From assembly GCA_027017505.1 (NCBI GenBank), contig JALUQR010000125.1:1-11239 (forward strand): a DNA stretch of 11,239 nt, read 5' to 3'. The position numbers and the translations under genes are program-made. Source of the DNA: a bacterium. Lineage in GTDB: Bacteria; Desulfobacterota; GWC2-55-46; DRQE01. The notes under the pieces were generated by a model. The model was not told the DNA's origin, made no database searches, and saw only the letters and a list, made by a program, of their open reading frames with translations. This document shows positions 1 through 7,174 of the stretch, in pieces (the stretch's first letter is position 1; each line of letters starts with the position of its first letter).

Positions 1-1527
1 GTATGCCCTCTCCTTTGGCACTATCACAGAGAGTGCATCCACGGGCTCGCCGTTAAGCAGTATGTCCAGTTTTACAAGCTCGGCCTCACGGTAGCCCATG
101 TGCTCGTAGTCCATGGATGCATAGCCACGGCTTATGGTCTTAAGCCGGTCGTAAAAGTCTGTAACAACCTCTCCCAGGGGCATCTCGTACTCAAGCACAA
201 CCCTTGTGGGTGTGATGTAGTTTATCTGTTTCTGCACACCCCTTCTTGACTCACACAGCCTTATCACCGATCCCAAAAACTCTGCGGGTATGTGTATGGT
301 CACAAGTATGTAGGGTTCTTCGAACCTTTCTATGTGGTTTGGTGGTGGCAGGTTTGCAGGGTTTTCCACATTTATCACCTGGCCATCCCTCTTTGTAATC
401 CTGTAGACCACGGTTGGTGCTGTGGTGATAAGCTCTATGTGGTACTCTCTTTCAAGCCTTTCCTTTACAATCTCCATGTGGAACAGCCCCAGAAACCCGC
501 ACCTGAAGCCAAACCCCAGTGCAAGGGAGTTTTCGGGCTCGTATGTGAAGGATGCATCGTTGAGATGCAGTTTTGCCAGAGCGTCCTTGAGTTCCTCGTA
601 CTGGGCTGAATCCACGGGATATAGTCCGCTGTAGACCATGGGCTTTAGTTTCCTGAACCCTGGCAGTGGCTCTGGGGCAGGCCTTGCATTGTCCGTTATG
701 GTATCTCCCACATTCACATCCCTCACATCCTTTATGCCTGCTGTAAGAAAGCCCACCTCACCTGCACCAAGCTCTGTGACCTCTTCTGGGTGTGGTGTGA
801 ACACCCCGAGGGTTTCAACCTCGTAGCACTTTCCCGTGGAGAAGAACCTTATCCTCATACCCCTTTTGAGCACACCGTCAAATACCCTGACGAGCACCAC
901 CACACCCTGGTAGGGGTCATACCAGCTATCGAAGGCAAGTGCCTTAAGTGGAGAGGAGAGGCTACCCTGTGGCGGAGGTATACGGTTTACTATGGCCTCC
1001 AGTATCTCCTTTATGCCGGTGCCCTCCTTTGCACTTGCGGGTATGGCGTCATCAGCAGGTATGCCCAGGACCTCCTCTATCTCCCTTTTGACCCTTTCTG
1101 GGTCTGCCTGTGGCAGGTCTATTTTGTTGAGCACACAGAAGACCTCAAGCCCAAGGTCGACCGCTGTGTAGAGGTGTGCAAGGGTCTGGGCCTCCACCCC
1201 CTGAGAGGCATCCACAACGAGTATGGCACCCTCGCATGCGGAAAGGCTTCTGCTCACCTCGTAGCTGAAGTCCACATGCCCAGGGGTGTCTATGAGGTTA
1301 AGTATGTACTGCCTGCCATCCTCTGCCCCGTAGCGTAGCCTTGCTGTCTGTGCCTTTATGGTAATGCCCCTTTCCCTTTCAAGGGGCATCTTGTCCATAA
1401 ACTGCTCCTTCATCTCACGCTCTGTGACAGCCCCTGTGTGCTCAAGGAGCCTGTCTGTGAGCGTGGACTTACCGTGGTCCACATGGGCTATTATGGAAAA
1501 ATTTCTTATCCTCTCTATGTCAACCAT
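1..1527 (-). CDS. lepA: Elongation factor 4 (LepA) GTPase, C-terminus cut by the window edge
   Basis: Ribosome-associated translational GTPase that acts on stalled or pre-translocation/initiation complexes in the cytosol. I translated the minus strand from an ATG whose complement is at 1525-1527. It is open for 509 codons to the window edge. The G1 motif AHVDHGKST is at residues 14-22, the switch I motif ERERGIT at about 50-56, G3 DTPGHVD at 80-86, G4 NKID at 134-137 and G5 SAK at 165-167. Domain II and the EF-G III/V-like domains follow. The EF-G domain IV is absent, as expected for LepA. The family is about 600 residues long, so roughly 90 residues of the LepA-specific C-terminal domain lie outside the window. 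The start is well supported because MVDIERIRNFSIIAHVDHG matches the usual LepA N-terminus. The Shine-Dalgarno site is weak. The gene has its own strong promoter upstream, so it is probably expressed independently of cutA. Confidence 0.97.
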   Translation of the reverse strand, partial: MVDIERIRNFSIIAHVDHGKSTLTDRLLEHTGAVTEREMKEQFMDKMPLERERGITIKAQTARLRYGAEDGRQYILNLIDTPGHVDFSYEVSRSLSACEGAILVVDASQGVEAQTLAHLYTAVDLGLEVFCVLNKIDLPQADPERVKREIEEVLGIPADDAIPASAKEGTGIKEILEAIVNRIPPPQGSLSSPLKALAFDSWYDPYQGVVVLVRVFDGVLKRGMRIRFFSTGKCYEVETLGVFTPHPEEVTELGAGEVGFLTAGIKDVRDVNVGDTITDNARPAPEPLPGFRKLKPMVYSGLYPVDSAQYEELKDALAKLHLNDASFTYEPENSLALGFGFRCGFLGLFHMEIVKERLEREYHIELITTAPTVVYRITKRDGQVINVENPANLPPPNHIERFEEPYILVTIHIPAEFLGSVIRLCESRRGVQKQINYITPTRVVLEYEMPLGEVVTDFYDRLKTISRGYASMDYEHMGYREAELVKLDILLNGEPVDALSVIVPKERAY

Positions 1528-1567
1528 CTGTCTTTATGGAGCTTTCTTTTTAAACACAGAATATTTT

Positions 1568-1597
1568 ATTATATTGCATCCGGGGAAGGGTTGTCAA
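1568..1597 (-). promoter_or_regulatory. Consensus sigma70 promoter for lepA
   Basis: On the minus strand, TTGACA (complement of 1592-1597) and TATAAT (complement of 1568-1573) are both perfect matches to the sigma70 consensus. They are separated by 18 bases. The predicted transcription start is near 1561, giving a 5' leader of about 34 bases before the lepA ATG at 1527. No riboswitch-sized leader is present. The -35 box directly abuts the possible terminator of the upstream unit. Confidence 0.75.
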
Positions 1598-1635
1598 AAA
1601 TTTTGGGAGGTCTTCTTTGAAAGGGCAGACTCCTC
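1596..1635 (-). terminator. Possible intrinsic terminator after cutA
   Basis: Read on the minus strand just after the cutA stop, an A-rich stretch is followed by the arm GAGGAGTCT (complement of 1627-1635). A 13-base loop and the arm AGACCTC (complement of 1607-1613) follow, then CCAAAATTTTT. The stem needs a two-base AG bulge, and the U-run is only five bases and is separated from the stem. The match is imperfect, but the position between two transcription units is right. On the plus strand the same stem is followed by six Ts, but no plus-strand gene lies upstream. Confidence 0.35.
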
Positions 1636-1652
1636 TTTTTTCAGGCTGTGGT

Positions 1653-1973
1653 TTATTCTACGGTTACCTCCTCTATCCACTCAAGGTAGTCCTCAAGCCC
1701 CTCTTCTACGGGAAGGGCTACAAGCTCTGGCACCTCGTAGGGGTGTAGCTGTTTTACCCTCTCTTTAAGAGTGTGGAAAAGGGCTCTTCTGGTCTTGAGC
1801 ACACACAGCAGTTCACTTTCGTCATAGACCTTGTCTTTCCATCTGTATATCGAGCGTATGGGACCCACAATATTACAGCATGCACACAGCCCCTCTTCAA
1901 CGACTCTTCTGCCGATACTTACAGCGGTTTCCTCATCTGGTACGGTCATGAATACCACCACATACTGGCTCAT
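1653..1973 (-). CDS. cutA: CutA1 divalent-cation tolerance protein
   Basis: Small trimeric cytosolic protein of the PII-like CutA1 family, linked to copper and divalent-metal tolerance. Its biochemical role is not settled. It is 106 residues long, normal for the family. The signature CCNIVGPIRSIYRW is at about residues 32-45, an acidic Glu/Asp cluster and KT motif at about 52-61, and HPYEVPELVALPV near 77-89. Three cysteines cluster at 30, 32 and 33, one or two more than many homologues show, which could matter for metal or thiol chemistry. The ATG overlaps the stop of the M20 gene by four bases (ATGA) and has a near-perfect Shine-Dalgarno site. It is the last gene of the gamma-glutamyl unit. 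Confidence 0.93.
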   Translation of the reverse strand: MSQYVVVFMTVPDEETAVSIGRRVVEEGLCACCNIVGPIRSIYRWKDKVYDESELLCVLKTRRALFHTLKERVKQLHPYEVPELVALPVEEGLEDYLEWIEEVTVE

Positions 1974-3184
1974 CCTCTACCTCCTTCAAGAAGGTATTTA
2001 AGGGTTATCCATGAAAGTGCTGTAACCCCTATGCCTATGGAGTCCTCGTCCACATCGAACTCAGGGGTGTGGAGCGAGCACTCTATGCCCTTTTTCGGGT
2101 TTGATGTTCCGAGTCTTAGGAATGTCGCAGGCACCCTTTCTGCAAAGTAGGCAAAGTCCTCTGAGCCCATCTGTGGTTCCTCGAGCTCAACGAGGGCAGA
2201 CTCTCCCAGGGCGTCTTTTATGCAGGCCCTTGCAAGGTCTGTAACATCGGGGTTGTTCATTACCGAGGGGCTACCGAACTCGTAGTGGAAGTCATAGCCC
2301 GCATCTGTTGCCATGGTTATACCCTTGAGTATGAGCTCTATGTAGTGGGGTATCTTCTGGCGGATATCCTTATCCAGGGTTCTCACCGTGCCCTTCATCT
2401 CCACCCTGTCTGCTATTATGTTCGGTGCTGTGCCTCCCTGTATGGTGCCTATGGATATTACCGCATGGTGTAGCGGGTCTGTTCTTCTGCTCACTATGTG
2501 CTGTATGGCACCTATGGTCATTGATGCAACGAGTATGGCATCCACCGTCTGGTGTGGTCTTGATGCGTGTCCGCTTCTGCCCTTAATCGTTATGGTGAAT
2601 CTATCGGATGAGGCTGTCATAACGCCATCCTTACAGCCGATTTTACCCACCTCAAGCTCTGGATAGCAGTGGATGGCAAGCATTATCTGCGGGGTGGGCT
2701 CTTCAAGGGCACCATCGTCTATCATGGGTTTTGCCCCGCCCTGTCCGCTTTCCTCAGAAGGCTGAAAGATGAACTTTACAGCCCCCCTGAACCTATCCTT
2801 GAGGGCTGAGAGCACCATGGCGACACCCAGCACTACCGTTGTGTGCACATCGTGTCCGCAGGCGTGCATAACGCCCTTTATCTTGGATGCATAGGGCACA
2901 TCCTTTGCATCCTCCATGGGCAGGGCATCCATATCTGCCCTGAGCCCCACAACACCTCCCGGGCCTGCACCCCTCAGCACACCCACCACACCGTATCCAC
3001 CAACACCCTCTCTCACCTCTATACCACATTCCCTGAGAAGTGTTGCCACAAGCCGGGAGGTGTTCTTCTCCATGCCTGAAAGCTCGGGATGGCTGTGGAT
3101 GTGGCGTCTTATCTCCACAAGCCTTGCATTGAGGGATGCCACCCTCTCTCTGAGCTCATCAAGCAGTCTCTCTTCTGACCTCAA
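1970..3184 (-). CDS. M20 family metallo-amidohydrolase/peptidase (M20D type)
   Basis: Zinc-dependent hydrolase of amide bonds in N-acyl amino acids, small peptides or conjugates (relatives: hippuricase, N-acetyldiaminopimelate and IAA-amino-acid hydrolases). Numbered from the proposed TTG start (404 residues), RADMDALP is at 82-89, metal ligands Cys109 and His111 lie in HACGHDVH, Glu144-Glu145 in QPSEE, His172 in IHCYP and His372 in LHTPEF. The dimerisation domain carries GRSGHASRPHQTVDAI at about 202-217. All active-site residues are present. The reading frame extends to an ATG at 3250 (426 residues), but that would overlap the upstream gene by 92 bases and add a non-homologous N-terminus. 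The TTG at 3182-3184 has AGGAGG eight bases upstream and gives the usual family length. The overlap with the GGT gene is then 26 bases. The substrate cannot be read from sequence; its neighbours suggest gamma-glutamyl-derived amides or Cys-containing peptides. Confidence 0.93.
   Translation of the reverse strand: MRSEERLLDELRERVASLNARLVEIRRHIHSHPELSGMEKNTSRLVATLLRECGIEVREGVGGYGVVGVLRGAGPGGVVGLRADMDALPMEDAKDVPYASKIKGVMHACGHDVHTTVVLGVAMVLSALKDRFRGAVKFIFQPSEESGQGGAKPMIDDGALEEPTPQIMLAIHCYPELEVGKIGCKDGVMTASSDRFTITIKGRSGHASRPHQTVDAILVASMTIGAIQHIVSRRTDPLHHAVISIGTIQGGTAPNIIADRVEMKGTVRTLDKDIRQKIPHYIELILKGITMATDAGYDFHYEFGSPSVMNNPDVTDLARACIKDALGESALVELEEPQMGSEDFAYFAERVPATFLRLGTSNPKKGIECSLHTPEFDVDEDSIGIGVTALSWITLKYLLEGGRG
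1979..1986 (-). promoter_or_regulatory. Strong Shine-Dalgarno site of cutA
   Basis: The minus strand reads AAGGAGGT followed by five bases and the cutA ATG. The site lies inside the last codons of the M20 amidohydrolase gene. It supports efficient, probably coupled translation of cutA and fixes its start. Confidence 0.8.
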
Positions 3185-4667
3185 TGGCAGAACCTCCTCT
3201 TCTGGGGTCTGCACCTGCGGTAAAGCCAGCTCTGCTCCTTCCAGCCACATTCACCCCGCCAAAGTACATGTGTTTTCTCTTCCAGAGGTTACACCCTATG
3301 CCCTCCCTTTCAAGGGCATCAACCACCGCAGGCTCTATGCCCTCTTCAAGCTGAAGTACCTGGCCATCCCAGTGCACCCTGGCAAGCTCCACCACCTTCT
3401 GCGGATGAAAGCCAAAGTCCAGCAGGTTGAGGATTGCCTGCACCATGGTGTTTCTTATCCGTTTGCTTCCGCCTGTGCCGAGCACAAACAGAGGCCTTCT
3501 ATCTCTATCCATTATTATGGTGGGTGCCATCACCGACTGTAGCCTCACCCCAGGTGGATACCGGTGGAAGCCATCGGGGTTGAGCTCGTCCTCACCGAGC
3601 ATGTTGTTCATCATAATACCCGTGCCAGGTATCATGTGGCCACAGCCTATACCGACGGATGTGGTTATGCCCACTGCGTTGCCCTCTTCATCAATAACAC
3701 TTATGTGAGTGGTGTTACCACCTGCAACCATCCGTCTGCAGGCACTTATGAATTCCTCCCTCAAGGGGTCATCCTCGTCTCTTTTCACCCTGTCAGCGGT
3801 TTTCATCACACTGTGGAGAAGCCTTATATAGGCGGTGCTGTTGTGCCCAAGCTTTTCAGGGCTGTATCCTTCAAGCAGTTTAAGTGAAAACCCTATAAGA
3901 AGGCCTCCTGCAGATGGTGGCGGGTTGGTGTATATGTAGCTATCGCGGTATTCAACCACCAGTGGTTCCCTTTCTGCAATACAGTACTCCCTTAGGTCTT
4001 CCTCTGTTATAAGCCCCCTGGGTGGTGAGAAGTTTTTGAGTATGGCATCCTTTATGTATCCCCTGAAGAACGCATCAAGCCCCTCTTCTGCAAGATACCT
4101 GAGTGTTTCTGCAAGATTGGGGTTTTTTATGACCTCACCTTCTTTGAGCACCCTGCCAGAGGGGGCATATATGCTTCTGCCCTCCTCTGTAAGGGTAAGC
4201 ATTGGTGAAAGTATAGCTATTATTTCTGCCTGGCTTCTGTTAAGCTCTATGCCCTTTTCTGCGTATTCTATGGCTGGCTCGAGGAGTCTTTCAAGGGGCA
4301 GTGTTGCATGACGCCTGTAGACCTCGTGGAGTCCTGCCAGGGTTGCGGGCACCGCTACAGAGCCCCTGCCTATGTAGAGTTCCTGCGGGGTGCCTATGAA
4401 GTTTATCTCTATGGGAAAGAACTCAAGGGAGTCCTTTTTTCCTGTGTAACCCCTTCCAGGGGTGTTGCTGAAAAAGTCGTAGAGTATTGTAACACCTGCC
4501 CTGTGCAGGTGTCCTATGAGGAATCCTCCACCTGCAGGGCTTGTAAGGGCGGACTCGCACACAAAGGATGCCACACTTGCTGCAATGCCTGCATCAAAGG
4601 CATTTCCACCAAGCTCGAGCATCCGTGCCCCTGCCCTGGCAGTGAGCGGATGACCTGCTGAAACCAC
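3159..4667 (-). CDS. ggt: Gamma-glutamyltranspeptidase, apparently cytosolic
   Basis: N-terminal nucleophile hydrolase that cleaves or transfers the gamma-glutamyl group of glutathione-like compounds. It is 502 residues long. GGNAFDAGIAA at 20-30 and TSPAGGGFL at 42-50 are family signatures. The autoprocessing site is NTTHISVID at 318-326. Thr319 is the predicted nucleophile and new N-terminus, leaving a small subunit of about 184 residues. The oxyanion pair GG is at 399-400 in LGTGGSKR, and GADPRRGGSA lies near the C-terminus. The protein begins right at the mature-domain motif VSAGHPLTA with no signal peptide, unlike periplasmic E. coli GGT (580 residues). The only plausible start is a GTG at 4665-4667, without a well-placed Shine-Dalgarno site, 14 bases after the ligase stop, so translational coupling is likely. 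Members without a signal peptide exist (Bacillus YwrD type). The residue before the nucleophile is Asn rather than the Gln of E. coli. Confidence 0.95.
   Translation of the reverse strand: MVSAGHPLTARAGARMLELGGNAFDAGIAASVASFVCESALTSPAGGGFLIGHLHRAGVTILYDFFSNTPGRGYTGKKDSLEFFPIEINFIGTPQELYIGRGSVAVPATLAGLHEVYRRHATLPLERLLEPAIEYAEKGIELNRSQAEIIAILSPMLTLTEEGRSIYAPSGRVLKEGEVIKNPNLAETLRYLAEEGLDAFFRGYIKDAILKNFSPPRGLITEEDLREYCIAEREPLVVEYRDSYIYTNPPPSAGGLLIGFSLKLLEGYSPEKLGHNSTAYIRLLHSVMKTADRVKRDEDDPLREEFISACRRMVAGGNTTHISVIDEEGNAVGITTSVGIGCGHMIPGTGIMMNNMLGEDELNPDGFHRYPPGVRLQSVMAPTIIMDRDRRPLFVLGTGGSKRIRNTMVQAILNLLDFGFHPQKVVELARVHWDGQVLQLEEGIEPAVVDALEREGIGCNLWKRKHMYFGGVNVAGRSRAGFTAGADPRRGGSAIEVRRETA
3193..3198 (-). 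promoter_or_regulatory. Shine-Dalgarno site deciding the M20 gene start
   Basis: AGGAGG on the minus strand, eight bases before a TTG codon at 3182-3184 and inside the 3' end of the gamma-glutamyltranspeptidase gene. It favours the TTG over the upstream in-frame ATG at 3250. Confidence 0.6.
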
Positions 4668-4681
4668 ACCCTCTGTGGTCC

Positions 4682-5812
4682 TTACCTCTGCCAGTCTTCC
4701 ACCTCCTCTTTAAGTGTCTGTGAAAGGTTTCTTACCACCTCTTTAAGGCTACCCTCTTTCCTGTACTCTTCTATCTGCACGCACGAACCTGTCCTTGAGG
4801 AAAGTATACCCTCCACACCCTCTATGTAGGATTCTGTGCCCAGGGCCTTAACATCCTCTTCCACCATGGAGAGCATCCTCTCTATGGCGTCCCTTACTGG
4901 CAGTGTGTGTCTGCCATCGGCTGTTATGAACCTGCCATCGAGCCCGTATCTTGCCGCCCTCCACTTGTTCTCCCTTGTTATGGCAGAGTGGGGCCTTGTG
5001 TAGGGCAGACCCTCGTCCACATCCCTTCCTATCCTGCGCACCAGTGCCTGCACGAGCGATGTTATTGCCAGCACCTCCCTCACACTCAGTGGCATGTCAC
5101 ATATCCTCACCTCAAGGGTGCCGAAGTCTGGATGGGGACGCATGTCCCACCATATCTCGCGTATGGTGGTTATGGTGTCTGTCAGAAGATAAGTGTTTAC
5201 CACGCTCTTGTATTCCTCCCAGTCCTTAAAATAGAAGGGAAGCCCTGCAATCGGAAGATTCTCAAGCACCTTGGTTCTGTAGGAATGTAGCCCTGTGTTC
5301 TCGCCCTCCCAGAAAGGAGAGTTCACAGAAAGTGCCAGAAGATGGGGCAGATAATACAGAACCCTGTTCATTATGTCCACGCACCTCTGGCCGTCACCTA
5401 TGCCCACATGCACATGCAGGCCGAATATGTTGAACCTGCGGGATACAATGCCGAGCCTTTCTGCAAGCATCCTGTAGCGTGGTTTGTCTGTAAGGCGCTG
5501 TTGCCTCCAGGATGAGAAGGGATGTGTGCCTGCAAGCCACAGAAGTGTATCGTGCCTTTCAGCCTCCTTCATTATAAGGCTCATATCCTCGTAGAGCCTT
5601 CTTTCTGCCTCCTCCATGGTTCTGCATACAGGGGTGTTGAGCTCAAGGTTGGAAAGGAAGAACTCATGCTTTACGGTGCCATCAATCTCCTGAACTCCCT
5701 CTATAATCTCCGTGGATGTGTGCTTGAGTTCGAGCGTTACAGGGTCTATGAGCTGAATCTCAAGCTCTATCCCCAGGGTAAGTGGCTCTGATGGTCTGAA
5801 CTTAAGTTCCAT
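4682..5812 (-). CDS. YbdK/GCS2-type glutamate-cysteine ligase (carboxylate-amine ligase)
   Basis: ATP-dependent ligase of the GCS2 family (E. coli YbdK, actinobacterial EgtA relatives) that joins the gamma-carboxylate of glutamate to an amine, typically cysteine. It is 376 residues long, matching YbdK (about 372). Visible motifs in order are GIELEIQLID (14-23, Mg/ATP-binding glutamates), GLHVHVGI (131-138), NSPFWEG (164-170), WDMRPHPDFGTLEVRICD (222-239) and ENKWRAARYGLDG (281-293). All are intact. It is the first gene of the four-gene unit, immediately downstream of a promoter candidate in the divergent region. No glutathione synthetase (gshB) is in the window, so the product could stay gamma-glutamylcysteine or be another gamma-glutamyl amide. 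Family membership is secure; YbdK enzymes have only weak cysteine-ligase activity, so the true amine substrate is open. Confidence 0.92.
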   Translation of the reverse strand: MELKFRPSEPLTLGIELEIQLIDPVTLELKHTSTEIIEGVQEIDGTVKHEFFLSNLELNTPVCRTMEEAERRLYEDMSLIMKEAERHDTLLWLAGTHPFSSWRQQRLTDKPRYRMLAERLGIVSRRFNIFGLHVHVGIGDGQRCVDIMNRVLYYLPHLLALSVNSPFWEGENTGLHSYRTKVLENLPIAGLPFYFKDWEEYKSVVNTYLLTDTITTIREIWWDMRPHPDFGTLEVRICDMPLSVREVLAITSLVQALVRRIGRDVDEGLPYTRPHSAITRENKWRAARYGLDGRFITADGRHTLPVRDAIERMLSMVEEDVKALGTESYIEGVEGILSSRTGSCVQIEEYRKEGSLKEVVRNLSQTLKEEVEDWQR

Positions 5813-5831
5813 GGCAAAAAGGCTACCCTAA

Positions 5832-5859
5832 AAGATACCATTACCGCAGAATAAATCAA
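5832..5859 (-). promoter_or_regulatory. Candidate promoter for the gamma-glutamyl operon
   Basis: Minus-strand TTGATT (complement of 5854-5859) and TATCTT (complement of 5832-5837) are separated by 16 bases, about 20 bases upstream of the ligase ATG. Each box matches the sigma70 consensus at four of six positions. It is a moderate match, placed where the operon must start because the neighbouring gene is divergent. Confidence 0.4.
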
Positions 5860-5887
5860 GTGATTAATGGCACACCCCTTTCAGCAG

Positions 5888-5901
5888 GCCCTTTACAGGG
5901 C
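5888..5901. repeat. Small inverted repeat in the divergent promoter region
   Basis: GCCCT-TTAC-AGGGC, a five-base perfect inverted repeat with a four-base spacer, lies directly upstream of the -35 box for the plus-strand transporter gene and upstream of the minus-strand promoter candidate. It could be an operator half-site pair. It is short enough to occur by chance, and no regulator gene is nearby. Confidence 0.25.
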
Positions 5902-5928
5902 TTGACACAGAAACCACCCTCATATTAT
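5902..5928 (+). promoter_or_regulatory. Candidate sigma70 promoter for the nucleoside transporter
   Basis: A perfect -35 box TTGACA (5902-5907) and TATTAT (5923-5928, five of six consensus matches) are separated by 15 bases. The spacing is slightly short. Transcription would start near 5935, giving a leader of 20-35 bases, too short for a purine riboswitch. Confidence 0.5.
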
Positions 5929-5956
5929 CATCCTGTGGGAATTTTGAAACCCGGGG

Positions 5957-7168
5957 GTGGTCCATCCTGTGACAGCACACATCCTGAGTGCCATAGGGCT
6001 TCTGGCCTTCATACTTACCGGGGTGCTTCTGTCCGAGAACAGAAGGGCGATAAACATAAGACTTGTTCTGTGGGGTCTGGCACTACAGTTTCTATTTGCC
6101 CTTCTGATACTCAAGACAAGGGCGGGCTATCTTGTGTTTGAGGGTGCAAGGGTTGTCATGACAGGTATACTGAACTTTACCGATGTGGGTGCATCGTTTC
6201 TGTTTGGCAGGCTCACAACGGATGCATCAATGGGGTCTGTGGTGGCATTCAAGGTGCTTCCAACGATAATATTTGTATCCTCCCTCATGGGTGTTCTCTA
6301 TCATTACCACATACTGCAGGCAATAATAAGGGGTATGGCATGGGTTATGCGCAGAACCATGGGGGCAACCGGCATAGAGGCATTCACCGCAAGTGCCTTT
6401 GTGTTCATGGGTATAGAGGCCATAACGGGCATAAAGTCCTACATACAGCGTATGACAAGGTCTGAACTGTTCTGTCTTATGACAGGCTTTATGGCAACTA
6501 TTGCGGGCAGTGTGATGGCTGCCTATGTGAGTTTTGGGGCGGACGCAGGCCACATTCTTTCCGCATCTGTTATGAGTGCACCTGCAAGCGTTGTGATGGC
6601 GAAACTGCTTGTACCAGAGACAGAACAGTCCACAACCGATGAGCTCTCCACCATAGAGCTTAAAAGCGAGGATGCAAACACCATAGAGGCCCTTGCAACA
6701 GGTGCACAGGAGGGCGTAAAGCTTGCCATAACCATAGGGGCCATGCTCATTGCCTTTGTCTCTGTGATAGGCATGCTTGACAGTCTTCTCAACCAGCTCG
6801 GCACCTCGTTCGGGGACATAACGGGTTATCTTTTCAGCCCTGTCGCATTCATCATGGGTGTGCCCTGGCAGGACTCTGTTGAGGTGGGAAGACTGCTCGG
6901 CATAAAGGTAATATTCAACGAGTTCATCTCCTATCAGATGCTTCAGGGCCACATAGAGGCTGGCACATTGAGCCCGCGCTCTGTGGTCATCTCAACCTAT
7001 GCACTGTGCAGTTTTGCCAACTTCGGCAGTCTTGCAATCCTGATAGGTGGCATTGGAGGGCTCGTGCCAGAAAGGAAAAAGGAGGTCTCAAGGATGGGGC
7101 TTAAGGCCCTGCTTGCAGGCACCCTTGCAGGGTTCATGACCGCAACCATCGCAGGAATACTCATATAA
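5957..7168 (+). CDS. Concentrative nucleoside transporter (CNT/NupC family) with altered base-site motif
   Basis: Inner-membrane symporter of the CNT family, which couples uptake of nucleosides to H+ or Na+. It is 403 residues long. The order is N-terminal helices (about 6-25 and 35-55), gate/HP1 region, the conserved TIAGSVMAAYVSFG stretch (181-194), a central loop (about 218-250), then NEF at 321-323 and FANFGS at 353-358 with IGGIGGLVPERK after it. E322, F353, N355 and S358 align with the ribose-contacting E332, F366, N368 and S371 of Vibrio cholerae CNT. In HP1, however, the usual GQTE reads MGIE (151-154), so the base-contacting Gln-Thr pair is Gly-Ile. The start is a GTG at 5957. A second GTG at 5969, eight bases after GGGGGTGG, is an equally good or better start (399 residues). 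It is the only plus-strand gene and has its own promoter candidate. Substrate is uncertain. Confidence 0.9.
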   Translation: MVHPVTAHILSAIGLLAFILTGVLLSENRRAINIRLVLWGLALQFLFALLILKTRAGYLVFEGARVVMTGILNFTDVGASFLFGRLTTDASMGSVVAFKVLPTIIFVSSLMGVLYHYHILQAIIRGMAWVMRRTMGATGIEAFTASAFVFMGIEAITGIKSYIQRMTRSELFCLMTGFMATIAGSVMAAYVSFGADAGHILSASVMSAPASVVMAKLLVPETEQSTTDELSTIELKSEDANTIEALATGAQEGVKLAITIGAMLIAFVSVIGMLDSLLNQLGTSFGDITGYLFSPVAFIMGVPWQDSVEVGRLLGIKVIFNEFISYQMLQGHIEAGTLSPRSVVISTYALCSFANFGSLAILIGGIGGLVPERKKEVSRMGLKALLAGTLAGFMTATIAGILI

Positions 7169-7174
7169 AAGGGC

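Noticed and set aside
790..1338. 182-codon plus-strand reading frame opposite lepA
   Set aside because: It lies antisense to the conserved GTPase region of lepA, and its composition (runs of Cys, Tyr, His) is that of a reversed gene. It is open because the lepA codon choice avoids the complements of stop codons.
2916..3542. 208-codon plus-strand frame opposite the M20 and GGT genes
   Set aside because: It crosses two intact conserved genes and shows no family motif; antisense artefact.
6227..6952. 241-codon minus-strand reading frame opposite the nucleoside transporter
   Set aside because: The translation is rich in Cys, His, Tyr and Gly with no recognisable domain, and the plus strand encodes a clear transporter with conserved motifs. 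It is a codon-bias shadow.
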